A DNA stretch of 64,000 bases from Microbacterium sediminis (GTDB lineage: Bacteria > Actinomycetota > Actinomycetes > Actinomycetales > Microbacteriaceae). The DNA lies in NCBI RefSeq assembly GCF_004564075.1, contig NZ_CP038256.1:2480001-2544000 (forward strand), read 5' to 3'. Positions 34,071 through 42,232 of this stretch are shown here, one piece after another (position 1 is the stretch's first letter; every line of letters begins with the position of its first letter). A model generated the notes under the pieces. The model was not told the DNA's origin and ran no database searches. It was given only the letters and a program-made list of their open reading frames with translations. The translations under genes and the position numbers were made by a program.

Positions 34071-34950
34071 GGAATCGCTGGCGGCCCTCGCGGATCCGAC
34101 CCGCGCGCGCATCGCCCGGCTGATCCTCGACGCGCCCGATCGCCGCGCATCGGTGACCGCCCTCGCCGAATCGCTCGGCCTGCGCCAGCCGACCGTCAGC
34201 CACCACCTCGCCACCCTGCGCGAGGCCGGCCTCGTGGTGTCCGAGAAGGAGGGGCGGCGGGTCTGGTACTCCGTCCCGCAGGAGCGGATCGATCGCGTGC
34301 TCAGCATCATGGGCGACGCAACCCCGGACGCGCCGCACACCTTCGACATCGAGCGCACGGTGGATCGACTGGCCGAGCGCTTCCGCGGCGTGCATTCGCG
34401 CGAGACGATCGACGCCTGCCTGCGCGAGAGCATCGAGCTGCTCGCGCCGCAGGGCGCGGCGCCGCGCGAGCTCGGCTCCCGCGCCGCGGCGTTCACGACC
34501 ACGCGCCTCGAGGCCCTCGCCCGCACGCAGGACCGGGCGGCGGACGGGCCGCTCGAGGTGCTGTACGTGTGCGTGCGCAACGCCGGTCGATCGCAGCTGG
34601 CCGCCGCGCTCACCCGGCAACTGGCGGGCGAGCGGGTCCGGGTGCGCTCCGCCGGCTCCGCCCCCGCGTCGTGGCTGTCGTCCGGCGTGGTCGCGAGCCT
34701 CGACGAGATCGGCGTGCCACTGGGCGGCGAGTTCCCCAAGCCGCTGACCGACGAGGCAGTGCGCGCCGCCGACGTCGTGATCACGATGGGCTGCGGCGAC
34801 GCCTGCCCCGTCTACCCCGGCAAGCGCTATGAGGACTGGGATCTGCCCGACCCCGCCACGCTCCCGATCCACGGCGTGCGCGAGGTCCGCGACGAGATCG
34901 AGCGGCGGGTCCGGAACCTCCTCACCGAGATGGGCGCGCTGGCGCGATAA
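34069..34950 (+). CDS. ArsR-ArsC fusion: repressor HTH joined to arsenate reductase
   Basis: A 293-residue two-part protein. Residues 1-90 are an ArsR winged helix (MESLAALADPTRARIARLIL, RQPTVSHHLATLREAGLVVSEKEGRRVWYSV). Residues ~95-155 are a helical bundle, and ~160-293 a low-molecular-weight phosphatase-type arsenate reductase with P-loop CVRNAGRS (CX5R) and GCGDACPVYPGKRYEDWDLPDP. The HTH has no Cys pair, so arsenite cannot be sensed the usual way; the reductase part or its catalytic Cys might do it. Two 16-bp palindromes, one over its own start codon and one before the next arsC, are its likely operators. Such fusions are known but rare in actinobacteria. Confidence 0.9.
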   Translation: MESLAALADPTRARIARLILDAPDRRASVTALAESLGLRQPTVSHHLATLREAGLVVSEKEGRRVWYSVPQERIDRVLSIMGDATPDAPHTFDIERTVDRLAERFRGVHSRETIDACLRESIELLAPQGAAPRELGSRAAAFTTTRLEALARTQDRAADGPLEVLYVCVRNAGRSQLAAALTRQLAGERVRVRSAGSAPASWLSSGVVASLDEIGVPLGGEFPKPLTDEAVRAADVVITMGCGDACPVYPGKRYEDWDLPDPATLPIHGVREVRDEIERRVRNLLTEMGALAR

Positions 34951-34968
34951 CTCCCGGTAGCGCGATTC

Positions 34969-34984
34969 ATAGATCGCGGTCTAT
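34969..34984. promoter_or_regulatory. Operator before arsC, ATAGAT-N4-GTCTAT
   Basis: ATAGAT-CGCG-GTCTAT, 9 bases upstream of the arsC ATG. With the site at 34055 it defines ATAGAY-N4-GTCTAT. The first four bases of each arm are CATAGA/TCTATG in this copy. Confidence 0.7.
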
Positions 34985-34993
34985 GCTTTAGCC

Positions 34994-35404
34994 ATGACCG
35001 AGACCTCGAAGCCCACCGTCCTGTTCGTCTGCGTACACAACGCGGGCCGCTCCCAGATGGCGGCCGGCTGGCTGCAGCACCTGGCGGGCGACCGCGTCGA
35101 GGTGCTGAGCGCCGGCTCCGAGCCCAAGGACCAGATCAATCCCGTCGCCGTCGAGGCGATGGCCGAGGTCGGCGTCGACATCGCGGGCAACACCCCGAAG
35201 ATCCTCACCGTCGACGCCGTCAAGGAGTCGGACGTCGTCATCACGATGGGCTGCGGCGACGCGTGCCCGATCTTCCCCGGCAAGCGCTACGAGGACTGGG
35301 CGCTGCAGGATCCGGCCGGGCAGGGCATCGAGACGGTCCGCCCCATCCGCGACGAGATCCGCGACCGCGTCGAGGCGCTCATCGCCGAGATCGCCCCCGC
35401 CTGA
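34994..35404 (+). CDS. arsC: Arsenate reductase ArsC (LMW-PTP type)
   Basis: A 136-residue single-domain arsenate reductase. P-loop CVHNAGRS (residues ~12-19), EVLSAGSEPKDQINPVAVEAM, then VVITMGCGDACPIFPGKRYEDW with the second and third Cys region, and the Asp of DPAGQ. The GCGDACP pattern is typical for actinobacterial arsenate-mycothiol transferases or thioredoxin-linked ArsC; which donor is used cannot be told. An operator of the ArsR-ArsC fusion lies directly upstream, so the gene has its own promoter. It is followed after 13 bases by another arsC. Confidence 0.93.
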   Translation: MTETSKPTVLFVCVHNAGRSQMAAGWLQHLAGDRVEVLSAGSEPKDQINPVAVEAMAEVGVDIAGNTPKILTVDAVKESDVVITMGCGDACPIFPGKRYEDWALQDPAGQGIETVRPIRDEIRDRVEALIAEIAPA

Positions 35405-35417
35405 GACGAGACGCGCC

Positions 35418-36056
35418 ATGACCATCCAGCCGCACGGCCTGCTCGACCCTCACGCCGCGCTCACCCGCGCGGCCGATCGCCTCGCCCACCGCTTCGCCGG
35501 CATCGTGAACGCCGAGACGGTCGAGCGCGTGGTGTTCGAGTCGTACGCCACGCTCGGCCGGACGGCGAAGGTCACCGATCTGCTGCCCCCGCTCGCCGAG
35601 CACTTCGCGAACGAGCGCCTCACGGCGCTGGCGCAGTCGAAGGGCCTGATCGCGAAGCCGCACCCCGAGATCCTGTTCGTCTGCGTGCAGAACTCCGGGC
35701 GATCGCAGATGGCGGCGGCGCTTGCGACGCTGCTCGCGGGCGATCGCGTGCACGTACGGTCGGCGGGCTCGCAGCCGGGCGAGTTCATCCTCCCCGCGGT
35801 GCGCGAGGCCCTGCTCGAGATCGGCGCCGACCTGTCGCAGGAGTACCCGAAGCCGCTCACCGACGACGTGGTGCGCGCGGCCGATGCCGTGATCACGATG
35901 GGCTGCGGCGACGCCTGCCCGCTGTACCCCGGTAAGCGATACGAGGACTGGCAGCTGGAGGATCCGGCCGATCTCGACCTCGACGGGGTCCGGCGCGTGC
36001 GCGACGAGATCCGCAGCCGCGTCGAGAAGCTGGTGTCGGAGATCGCGCCTTCCTGA
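35418..36056 (+). CDS. arsC: Arsenate reductase with N-terminal three-helix domain
   Basis: A 212-residue protein: ~75 residues of helices (RAADRLAHRFAGIVNAETVERVVFESYATL, VTDLLPPLAEHFANERLTALAQSKGL) followed by an LMW-PTP arsenate reductase (CVQNSGRS P-loop, GCGDACPLYPGKRYEDW). The helical part is known from actinobacterial arsenate-mycothiol transferases and is homologous to the linker of the ArsR-ArsC fusion upstream, so this gene looks like the fusion without its HTH. It is the last of three reductase domains in a row and the last gene of the locus before the lower-GC island. Confidence 0.92.
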   Translation: MTIQPHGLLDPHAALTRAADRLAHRFAGIVNAETVERVVFESYATLGRTAKVTDLLPPLAEHFANERLTALAQSKGLIAKPHPEILFVCVQNSGRSQMAAALATLLAGDRVHVRSAGSQPGEFILPAVREALLEIGADLSQEYPKPLTDDVVRAADAVITMGCGDACPLYPGKRYEDWQLEDPADLDLDGVRRVRDEIRSRVEKLVSEIAPS

Positions 36057-36194
36057 AGGGATCTCGGTCCACGACGGCCGATTCGGCACGAAGTACTGGT
36101 AGCGCCGATTGTTGATTAGTCGCGAATTGACCAAATACCGACTGATCTTCTGGATGGCGGCGGGGTGCTGATGCATCCGTGATTGATCAGCGCA

Positions 36195-36212
36195 CACTGT
36201 ATAGTGCAGTGC
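36195..36212 (+). promoter_or_regulatory. cmtR copy 2 promoter/operator, near-leaderless
   Basis: CACTGTATAGTG with -10 box TATAGT at 36200-36205, 7 bases before ATG 36213; TTGATCAG about 20 bases upstream may act as -35. CACT-GTAT-AGTG is itself palindromic and shares 11 bases with the site before cmtR copy 1. Confidence 0.65.
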
Positions 36213-36572
36213 ATGCTGACCATTGCTTCGCGCCTTGACGTCATGAACCGGCTCGGCCGGGCCATGGCCGACCCGACGCGCTCCCGAATCCTGATGACCT
36301 TGCTCGAAGGCCCGAGCTACCCCGCGATGCTGTCGCGGGGGCTTGAACTGACCCGCTCGAACGTGTCGAACCATCTCACGTGTCTGCGGGATTGCGGGAT
36401 CGTGGTCGCTGAGCCGGAGGGCCGTCAGACTCGTTACGAGATCGCCGACCCGCACCTCGCGGCGGCGCTCATCGCGCTCGTGGACGTGACGCTGGCTGTC
36501 GATGAGCACGCGCCCTGCGTGGACGCAGCGTGCACGGTGGCTGGCTGCTGCGGGACGAGGGCTGACGCGTGA
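36213..36572 (+). CDS. cmtR: CmtR-type Cd/Pb-sensing repressor, copy 2
   Basis: A 119-residue ArsR-family repressor, about two thirds identical to copy 1 at 28455 and, like it, carrying Cys57, Cys61 and Cys102 of M. tuberculosis CmtR (NVSNHLTCLRDCGIVVAE; DEHAPCVDA). A Cys-rich tail (CTVAGCCGT) follows. It leads a tightly coupled operon with a P1B-ATPase, cadD, lspA and a thioredoxin-like gene. Its codons are clearly less GC-biased than those of copy 1 (for example GCTTCG, CTTGAAC), in line with separate acquisition. Confidence 0.9.
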   Translation: MLTIASRLDVMNRLGRAMADPTRSRILMTLLEGPSYPAMLSRGLELTRSNVSNHLTCLRDCGIVVAEPEGRQTRYEIADPHLAAALIALVDVTLAVDEHAPCVDAACTVAGCCGTRADA

Positions 36573-38485
36573 GCGCGGCGTGCGGTTGCGAGCACGAGCC
36601 TGCCTCGACGGCGGGCGAAGAGATCGAGGAGGCGGAGCGGCCCTGGTGGAGAGACCGCGGGGTCATGGTGCCGGTTTTCTCCGGCGTTGCGCTTCTGGCC
36701 GGTCTGATCTTCGAGTGGTCCGGGCTCGAGGTCCCGGCGTTGGTGCTGTTCTGGGTCGGGCTGTTGCTGGGCGCGTCGACGTTCACGCCCGGCGCGATCC
36801 GGAAACTGTTCAAGGGCAAGCTCAGCATCAGCTTGCTGATGACGATCAGCGCGATCGGCGCAGTCATCCTCGGCTACGTCGAAGAGGCCGCCGCGCTGGC
36901 GTTCCTGTACTCGATCGCTGAGGCGCTCGAGGACAAGGCGATGGACCGCGCCCGCGGCGGGCTGCGGGCACTGCTGAAGCTCGTGCCGGAGACCGCGACC
37001 GTGATACAGGGTGGCGTCTCCGCGCAGGTGCCGGCGAGGGAGTTGACGGTCGGCCAGGTCATGGTGGTCCGCCCGGGTGAGCGGATCGCGACTGATGGGG
37101 TCGTGCGTTCTGGTCGTTCGAGCCTCGACACTTCGGCGATCACTGGGGAGTCGATCCCCGTCGAGGTTGAGCCCGGTGATGCGGTGTCGGCCGGTGCGAT
37201 CAACAGCGCTGGCGTGCTGGAGGTCGAGGCGACTGCTGCGGGCACCGACAACTCACTCACGACGATCGTGGAGCTGGTGGAGAAGGCGCAGACCGAGAAG
37301 GGCGAGCGTGCTCGTCTGGCGGACAGGATCGCCCGCCCGCTCGTGCCCGGCGTTCTGATCCTCGCTGCGCTCGTCGCGATCATCGGGTCGCTGCTGGGCG
37401 ACCCGGAGGTGTGGATCACCCGTGCACTCGTCGTGCTGGTCGCCGCTTCTCCGTGTGCGCTGGCGATCTCGGTGCCGCTGACGGTCGTCGCGGCGATCGG
37501 TGCGGCGAGCAAGTTCGGCGTGATCATCAAGTCCGGTGCCGTCTTCGAGCGCTTCGGCACGGTCCGACACATTGCCGTCGACAAGACCGGCACCCTTACC
37601 CGCAACGAACCGGCGGTCACCGCCGTGCTCACTGCGAACGGCGTGACCGAGGCTCAGGCGCTGGCGTGGGCGGCCGCGTTGGAGCAGCACAGCACGCATC
37701 CTCTCGCCTCAGCGATCACCGCCTCGGCCCCGGGGACTCCGGCAGCTGCAGATGTGACCGAGCAGGCCGGGCACGGCATCGACGGCACCGTCGACGGATC
37801 GAGAATCACCGTCGGCAGTCCCCGCTGGCTGGACGCCGGCGACCTCGCGGAGCGGGTCGCGACGCTGGAAGAGCAGGGCATGACCGTCGTGATCGTCCAC
37901 CGCGACGGATCCCCCGTCGCCGCGATCGGCGTCCGTGACGAGCTACGCCCTGAAGTCCCCGAGGTCGTCCGGACACTCACCGGCCAGGGCATCGGTGTGA
38001 CGATGCTCACGGGCGACAACGCCCGCACTGCGCGCGCGCTGGCGGCGCAGGCCGGGATCAGCGACGTGCGTGCGGAGCTGCGTCCCGAGGACAAGGCGAC
38101 CGCGATCGGGGAGCTGTCGAAGGCGGGGCCGGTCGCGATGATCGGCGACGGCATCAACGATGCCCCGGCCCTTGCTGGCGCGGACATCGGTATCGCGATG
38201 GGAGCGACCGGCTCCGACGCGGCGATCGAATCCGCGGACGTGGCGTTCACCGGTCATGATCTGCGTCTCATCCCGCGGGCATTCGACCACGCCCGCCGGG
38301 GACGGCGGATCATCAACCAGAACATCATCCTGTCGCTGCTGATCATCACCGCACTGCTCCCGCTCGCTCTCTTCGGAATCCTGGGACTCGCCGCTGTCGT
38401 CCTGGTCCACGAGGTCGCGGAGGTCATCGTGATCCTCAACGGACTGCGCGCCGCCCGCACCCGCACGCCACGGTTGGAGAGCTGA
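36569..38485 (+). CDS. Heavy-metal translocating P1B-type ATPase
   Basis: A 638-residue metal pump. Phosphorylation site DKTGT (Asp338), TGES (192-195), the HP locus (STHPLA, ~377) and GDGIND (526-531) are all intact. The membrane metal site reads SPC (294-296) in place of the CPC of CadA/CopA, and the last span has HEVAEVIVILNG. There is no N-terminal HMA domain, only a Cys/His stretch (CGCEHE, residues 5-10). SPC pumps are usually grouped as P1B-4 and carry Co, Fe, Zn or Cd. Coupled by GTGA to CmtR and by TGATG to cadD, so Cd/Pb/Zn export is the best guess. Confidence 0.9.
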   Translation: MSAACGCEHEPASTAGEEIEEAERPWWRDRGVMVPVFSGVALLAGLIFEWSGLEVPALVLFWVGLLLGASTFTPGAIRKLFKGKLSISLLMTISAIGAVILGYVEEAAALAFLYSIAEALEDKAMDRARGGLRALLKLVPETATVIQGGVSAQVPARELTVGQVMVVRPGERIATDGVVRSGRSSLDTSAITGESIPVEVEPGDAVSAGAINSAGVLEVEATAAGTDNSLTTIVELVEKAQTEKGERARLADRIARPLVPGVLILAALVAIIGSLLGDPEVWITRALVVLVAASPCALAISVPLTVVAAIGAASKFGVIIKSGAVFERFGTVRHIAVDKTGTLTRNEPAVTAVLTANGVTEAQALAWAAALEQHSTHPLASAITASAPGTPAAADVTEQAGHGIDGTVDGSRITVGSPRWLDAGDLAERVATLEEQGMTVVIVHRDGSPVAAIGVRDELRPEVPEVVRTLTGQGIGVTMLTGDNARTARALAAQAGISDVRAELRPEDKATAIGELSKAGPVAMIGDGINDAPALAGADIGIAMGATGSDAAIESADVAFTGHDLRLIPRAFDHARRGRRIINQNIILSLLIITALLPLALFGILGLAAVVLVHEVAEVIVILNGLRAARTRTPRLES

Positions 38486-39093
38486 TGCTCGCGACCATAG
38501 GGTCAGCGATCGGCCTGTTCGCGGCAACCAATATCGACGACATCGTCGTGCTCACCGTGCTGTTCCTCGCCTCCAGTCGAGGGAAACCCCGGCAGTGGCA
38601 GATCGTCGCAGGCCAGTACCTCGGGTTCATCACCCTCGTCGTGATCAGCGTGATCGCCGCCCTCGGTCTCACCATCGTCCCGGACGAATGGGTAGGCTTC
38701 CTCGGTCTCATCCCGCTCGGCATCGGCATCTGGACGCTCATCCGCGGCCTGCGCCGCAACGGCGATGACGATGACGACGACTCCAAGATCACCGCGGTCG
38801 GACTATGGGGCGTCGCAGGGATCACGATCGCCAACGGGGCCGACAACATCTCCCTCTACACGCCGATCTTCCGCACCAGCACACCCGGCGACGTCGCGAT
38901 CATGATCGTCGTGTTCCTCATCCTCGTCGCTGTCTGGTGCGCGGCCGGACGGCTGATCGGGACCCACAAGGCCGTCACCGAGACGCTCGAACGCGTCGAG
39001 CACTGGCTCGTCCCGGTCGTGTTCATCGGCCTGGGCCTGTTCATCCTGATCGAGTCCGGCGTCATCGTCCGCCTCGTCGAGGTCCTCACATGA
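38485..39093 (+). CDS. cadD: CadD-family cadmium resistance transporter
   Basis: A 202-residue membrane protein with five to six spans. LFAATNIDDIVVLTVLFL at the start and the second repeat ITIANGADNISLYTPIF are the CadD/LysE-like signature (NxDD, NGADN), followed by an acidic cytoplasmic loop (DDDDDD) between the halves. CadD of staphylococcal plasmids gives modest cadmium resistance. Start and stop overlap those of its neighbours. It is the second exporter of the CmtR operon. Confidence 0.88.
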   Translation: MLATIGSAIGLFAATNIDDIVVLTVLFLASSRGKPRQWQIVAGQYLGFITLVVISVIAALGLTIVPDEWVGFLGLIPLGIGIWTLIRGLRRNGDDDDDDSKITAVGLWGVAGITIANGADNISLYTPIFRTSTPGDVAIMIVVFLILVAVWCAAGRLIGTHKAVTETLERVEHWLVPVVFIGLGLFILIESGVIVRLVEVLT

Positions 39094-39614
39094 TCCCGGA
39101 CGCGAACACCGACGTCGAGCCGACGTCGGGAGAGCCGCCGCAGAGAGGTCGCTGGCGGCTCACGGCTTGGGCTCTCCTGATCGCCGTGGTCGTCGTCCTG
39201 ATCGATCAGGGGTCGAAAGCATGGGCGGAGGCCGTTCTGTCGGAGCACGAACGCATCCCGTTGATCGGCGACCTGCTGGGCTTGCAGCTCGCGTACAACC
39301 CCGGAGCAGCGTTCTCCTTCGGCGAGGGCTCCACCTGGGTATTCGCTCTCATCGCCGTCGCCGCCACTGTCACCGCCATCGTGTTCGCGTTCCGGGTCCG
39401 ACGCCCTGGGTGGGCGATCGTGATCGGAGCGCTCGGCGGTGCTGCCGCGTCACATGCCGGCGACCGGCTGTTCCGCCAACCAGGATTCGCTCGGGGGCAC
39501 GTCGTGGACTTCCTCGCCTACGGCAACTGGTTCATCGGGAACGTCGCCGACATCGTGATCGTCACCGCCGCGATCGCCGGAGCGCTCCTGATGCTCCGCA
39601 GTACCGAGAACTGA
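39090..39614 (+). CDS. lspA: Signal peptidase II (LspA) of the metal-resistance operon
   Basis: A 174-residue prolipoprotein signal peptidase. Four spans; LIDQGSKAWAE, NPGAAFSFGEG, GDRLFR, HVVDFLAYGNWF and NVADIVI match the conserved LspA boxes, including the two catalytic Asp residues (VVDF, NVAD). LspA cleaves lipoprotein signal peptides in the membrane. A copy inside a Cd/Pb operon is known from the cadmium/lead locus of other bacteria (pbrABC-like sets), where its role is unclear. A housekeeping lspA is expected elsewhere. N-terminal 20 residues are an extra hydrophilic tail. Confidence 0.88.
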   Translation: MIPDANTDVEPTSGEPPQRGRWRLTAWALLIAVVVVLIDQGSKAWAEAVLSEHERIPLIGDLLGLQLAYNPGAAFSFGEGSTWVFALIAVAATVTAIVFAFRVRRPGWAIVIGALGGAAASHAGDRLFRQPGFARGHVVDFLAYGNWFIGNVADIVIVTAAIAGALLMLRSTEN

Positions 39615-39625
39615 GAGGACCAACC

Positions 39626-39937
39626 ATGGAGATCACCCTGCAGTACTTCGACGGCTGCCCGAATTGGGAGATACTCGACCGCCGGCTTGCTGAGCTGCTC
39701 GATGGGCGATCAGATGTCCGCGTCACACGTCAGTTGGTCGAGAGCTTCGAGGATGCCGAGCGCCTCGGGTTCCATGGGTCACCGACCGTCCTCGTCGACG
39801 GCGTCGATCCCTTTGCCGACGAGCACGCCCCCGTCGGGCTCGCCTGCCGGGTTTTCCGTATCCCTGCCGGGCTGGCGGGGTCTCCGACTGTCGAGCAGCT
39901 GCGCGAAGCGCTATCCGGGCCGGGCTCGGACGGCTGA
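39626..39937 (+). CDS. Thioredoxin-like protein at the end of the metal operon
   Basis: A 103-residue thioredoxin-fold protein: EITLQYFDGCPNWEILDRRL, with a single Cys in a CPNW motif in place of CxxC, then GFHGSPTVLVDGVDPF with the cis-Pro loop. Proteins of this type are often found with mercury or cadmium resistance genes and are frequently labelled alkylmercury lyase, but the MerB Cys pattern is not present. A redox or metal-delivery role is likely, not shown. It starts 11 bases after lspA with a GAGAGGA ribosome site and ends 7 bases before the oppositely directed recombinase cassette. Confidence 0.75.
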   Translation: MEITLQYFDGCPNWEILDRRLAELLDGRSDVRVTRQLVESFEDAERLGFHGSPTVLVDGVDPFADEHAPVGLACRVFRIPAGLAGSPTVEQLREALSGPGSDG

Positions 39938-39944
39938 TGCTCGA

Positions 39945-41894
39945 TCAGGCGAGAGCGGAACGGAGAGCCGGGTAATCGGACCATTCGCCGCCGGCGAGAC
40001 GCGACCATGAAGCGGCGGACGCCGTTGTGATGCCAAGGAGATCCGAGACGATCCGGGGATGCAATTGCCGAGTGAGCTCGATGAGCGCTGTCGTACGGGC
40101 GCTCCCGGCAAGCAGGCCTTCGGCGCGAAGGCGACGGCTGAGCGGCCCCGGGGTGAGGTGACGGCCCGGGTTCCTGCCGGGGAACAACCACCCTTCGGGA
40201 TGGTGCTGGGCAGCATCGACAAGTTCGACGATGGCGTCGCCGAGGATCTCGGGGAGCTCGATCGGCTCGGCTCCGACGGTGAGTGTCACGGGCTGCGAGC
40301 TCGTATCGACCTGTGTCCGTGTGATCGTGACGATGCGGGTCAGTTGGATCCCGTAGAGCAACACGAGGAGACCCGCGGCCCGGGTCTTCGGATCCAGGTC
40401 GGGATCGGACAGGAACCAGCGGGCCATCTGCCAGCGGTGGTCGGAGGCGTAGTCTCGCCCTTCGAGGCGATGGGCTCGGAATTCGACCCGAAGGGTGCTC
40501 AGTCGGTGCTTTCGGAGCCAGCGAGTGAACGGTGCCAGCGCGTCGCGTTGGCTGGGCGAATCGGTCAGATAGGCGTCGAGCCGGCGCTGCGGGAACGTGG
40601 CCAGCGTCTTCTGCTGCGCCCGGATCTCCCTAAGGAGCGCGGCACAGTACTTCAGCGCGGCCCGTTGCCTTTGAAAGCCGGCGGCGGGGCTGGATTGACT
40701 ACGTGTTCGAGTGGACCGGAGGAGCTCCCAGGTGCAGTAGCGACGAAGGATCAGCCGGTCCTCGGAGTGGTCGATGTCGTCGAGCCAGTCGTTGAACCAA
40801 TGGTTGAAGCGTGTTGCTTCGACGTCGAGCTCCGGGAGCACTCCCGAGCGGACCAGAAGCGAGAGGAGGAACGCGACGGCCTGTCCTGACTGGGCTCGGG
40901 TAATGATCGCCTCGGCGGTGAGCGGCAGTGCTCCGTCCGCGAGCTCGCGGAGCACGCTCGCGCACTTGCTCCTGTGCAGCCAGCGTTCGAGCGATGCCGC
41001 CTTGCTGTGATGCGTGAGCAGGTAGTCCGCAAGGGGGTGAAGGTCCGTCCGAATCTCTCCCGCGTCGTCGGCGAGCAGCTGCTGGATTGCAATGGGCCGG
41101 CGGCATTCGACGCAGAGGTGATGCTTGCGGATCTCCTCGATCGAGCCGCAGCCAGGACAAGCCATCGTCACCGGCGCACCCGCGCAGTCAGCACAGACCT
41201 TCTGGTCATTCATGAACCCGGTGAGGAACACCCTGCGCCCACACTCGGGGCAGGGCTGGGGTCTGCGCATCGCGTAGTAGCAACGCGCGCAGACCCGTCG
41301 CCCGTCAAGGTGGGAGGCGACGCGGCCAGGCTCTCCGCAGAGCCCACAGGTCTTGATCGGTGCGGTGTAACAGGCCAAGCAGACAAGTTCCGGGCGGCGG
41401 ACGATGATCGTCGCATGCTGACCGCACCGCGAGCAGTCGCCGAACGATCGAGGGTCGGCTCGCCAGCAGTCGCGGCAGAAGCGCTGCCCGTCGATCGTGC
41501 GCTGCACGGGTCTGACCCGGCCACAGGAAGCGCAGGATACCGACCGGGCGTTCCGCTCGCATCGGGAGCAGTGCCGACCACCGTTCGGTGTCTTGTGTGG
41601 AAGACGGACCGCGCGGCTGCACGACTCGCACGTGGGCAGCACAACCCGGCCTGCTCCTTCGTCGACCAGCGCGTGGGCCAGGTCCTGGACGGTCGCCGGC
41701 ACGTTCGCATGCCGCCCCTCGAGAACGCCGGGCTGCTTGAGCAGCGCGAGCTCGAGAAGCCGCTGCGTCAGCGGTACCGGCGCGACCGAATGCACGATCT
41801 CAGCGAGACGCTCGGACGAGATCTCGGGAACAAGGGGGTGGATGAGGTCGACGACTTCCGCGACTCGCGGCTGCTGCGGAGGCTTCGCCACCAT
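39945..41894 (-). CDS. Zinc-ribbon protein with degenerate tyrosine-recombinase C-terminus
   Basis: A 649-residue protein, third gene of an integrase-XRE cassette. Residues ~89-264 hold twelve CxxC knuckles (for example CESC, CASC, CRDC, CSRC, CGLC, CPEC, CPGC, CVEC), enough for six zinc ribbons. The C-terminal ~180 residues resemble a tyrosine recombinase catalytic domain (RAAGLLVLLYGIQLTRIVTI, HHPEGWLFPGRNPGRHLT, LHPRIVSDLLGITTASAASWSRLAGG), but the HxLRH box is gone and Trp stands near the place of the nucleophilic Tyr, so it is probably inactive. I see a DNA-binding accessory protein for the neighbouring integrase. ATG 41894 lies two bases after the XRE stop. Confidence 0.7.
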   Translation of the reverse strand: MVAKPPQQPRVAEVVDLIHPLVPEISSERLAEIVHSVAPVPLTQRLLELALLKQPGVLEGRHANVPATVQDLAHALVDEGAGRVVLPTCESCSRAVRLPHKTPNGGRHCSRCERNARSVSCASCGRVRPVQRTIDGQRFCRDCWRADPRSFGDCSRCGQHATIIVRRPELVCLACYTAPIKTCGLCGEPGRVASHLDGRRVCARCYYAMRRPQPCPECGRRVFLTGFMNDQKVCADCAGAPVTMACPGCGSIEEIRKHHLCVECRRPIAIQQLLADDAGEIRTDLHPLADYLLTHHSKAASLERWLHRSKCASVLRELADGALPLTAEAIITRAQSGQAVAFLLSLLVRSGVLPELDVEATRFNHWFNDWLDDIDHSEDRLILRRYCTWELLRSTRTRSQSSPAAGFQRQRAALKYCAALLREIRAQQKTLATFPQRRLDAYLTDSPSQRDALAPFTRWLRKHRLSTLRVEFRAHRLEGRDYASDHRWQMARWFLSDPDLDPKTRAAGLLVLLYGIQLTRIVTITRTQVDTSSQPVTLTVGAEPIELPEILGDAIVELVDAAQHHPEGWLFPGRNPGRHLTPGPLSRRLRAEGLLAGSARTTALIELTRQLHPRIVSDLLGITTASAASWSRLAGGEWSDYPALRSALA

Positions 41895-41896
41895 CG

Positions 41897-42232
41897 CTAC
41901 TTCGTACGTGGCCGGCGGATCGTCGCGCGAACGGGGCGGAGATCGCCGATCGACCCGCGCGTCGCTTCTTCGCCCACGGCCACAGGGGCCGATGCCTCCC
42001 GGCGAGTGATCGTCACGAGATCGTCGAGTGAGCACTCCAGTGCATCGCACAGAGCAGCGAGGACGTCGAGACGCACCCGCTGGGGTGGCTGCGTCACCAG
42101 CCGATACACCTGCTCTCGGGACAGGTCGATGCCACGCTCCTCGAGCAGAGGCTTCAGCTTGGAGGTCTGGAAGATCCCACGCGAGGCCATCACACTGCGA
42201 AGATTCCATCCGGTATCGAGCTCAACGGTCAT
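41897..42232 (-). CDS. XRE-family HTH regulator of the integrase cassette
   Basis: A 111-residue Cro/C1-type helix-turn-helix protein: LKPLLEERGIDLSREQVYRLVTQPPQRVRLDVLAALCDALECSLDDLVTI (residues ~26-75, the HTH proper) followed by a short basic tail. The ATG at 42232 is inside the last codons of the integrase gene and the stop is two bases before the zinc-ribbon gene, so the three are one transcript. It may repress the cassette or act as directionality factor. Two 15-bp palindromes upstream of the integrase are candidate binding sites. Confidence 0.85.
   Translation of the reverse strand: MTVELDTGWNLRSVMASRGIFQTSKLKPLLEERGIDLSREQVYRLVTQPPQRVRLDVLAALCDALECSLDDLVTITRREASAPVAVGEEATRGSIGDLRPVRATIRRPRTK

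Noticed and set aside
39626..39937. Alkylmercury lyase MerB
   Set aside because: The protein is only 103 residues with a single CPNW Cys and a thioredoxin-type cis-Pro loop; MerB catalytic Cys/Asp pattern is absent, and no mer genes are near.
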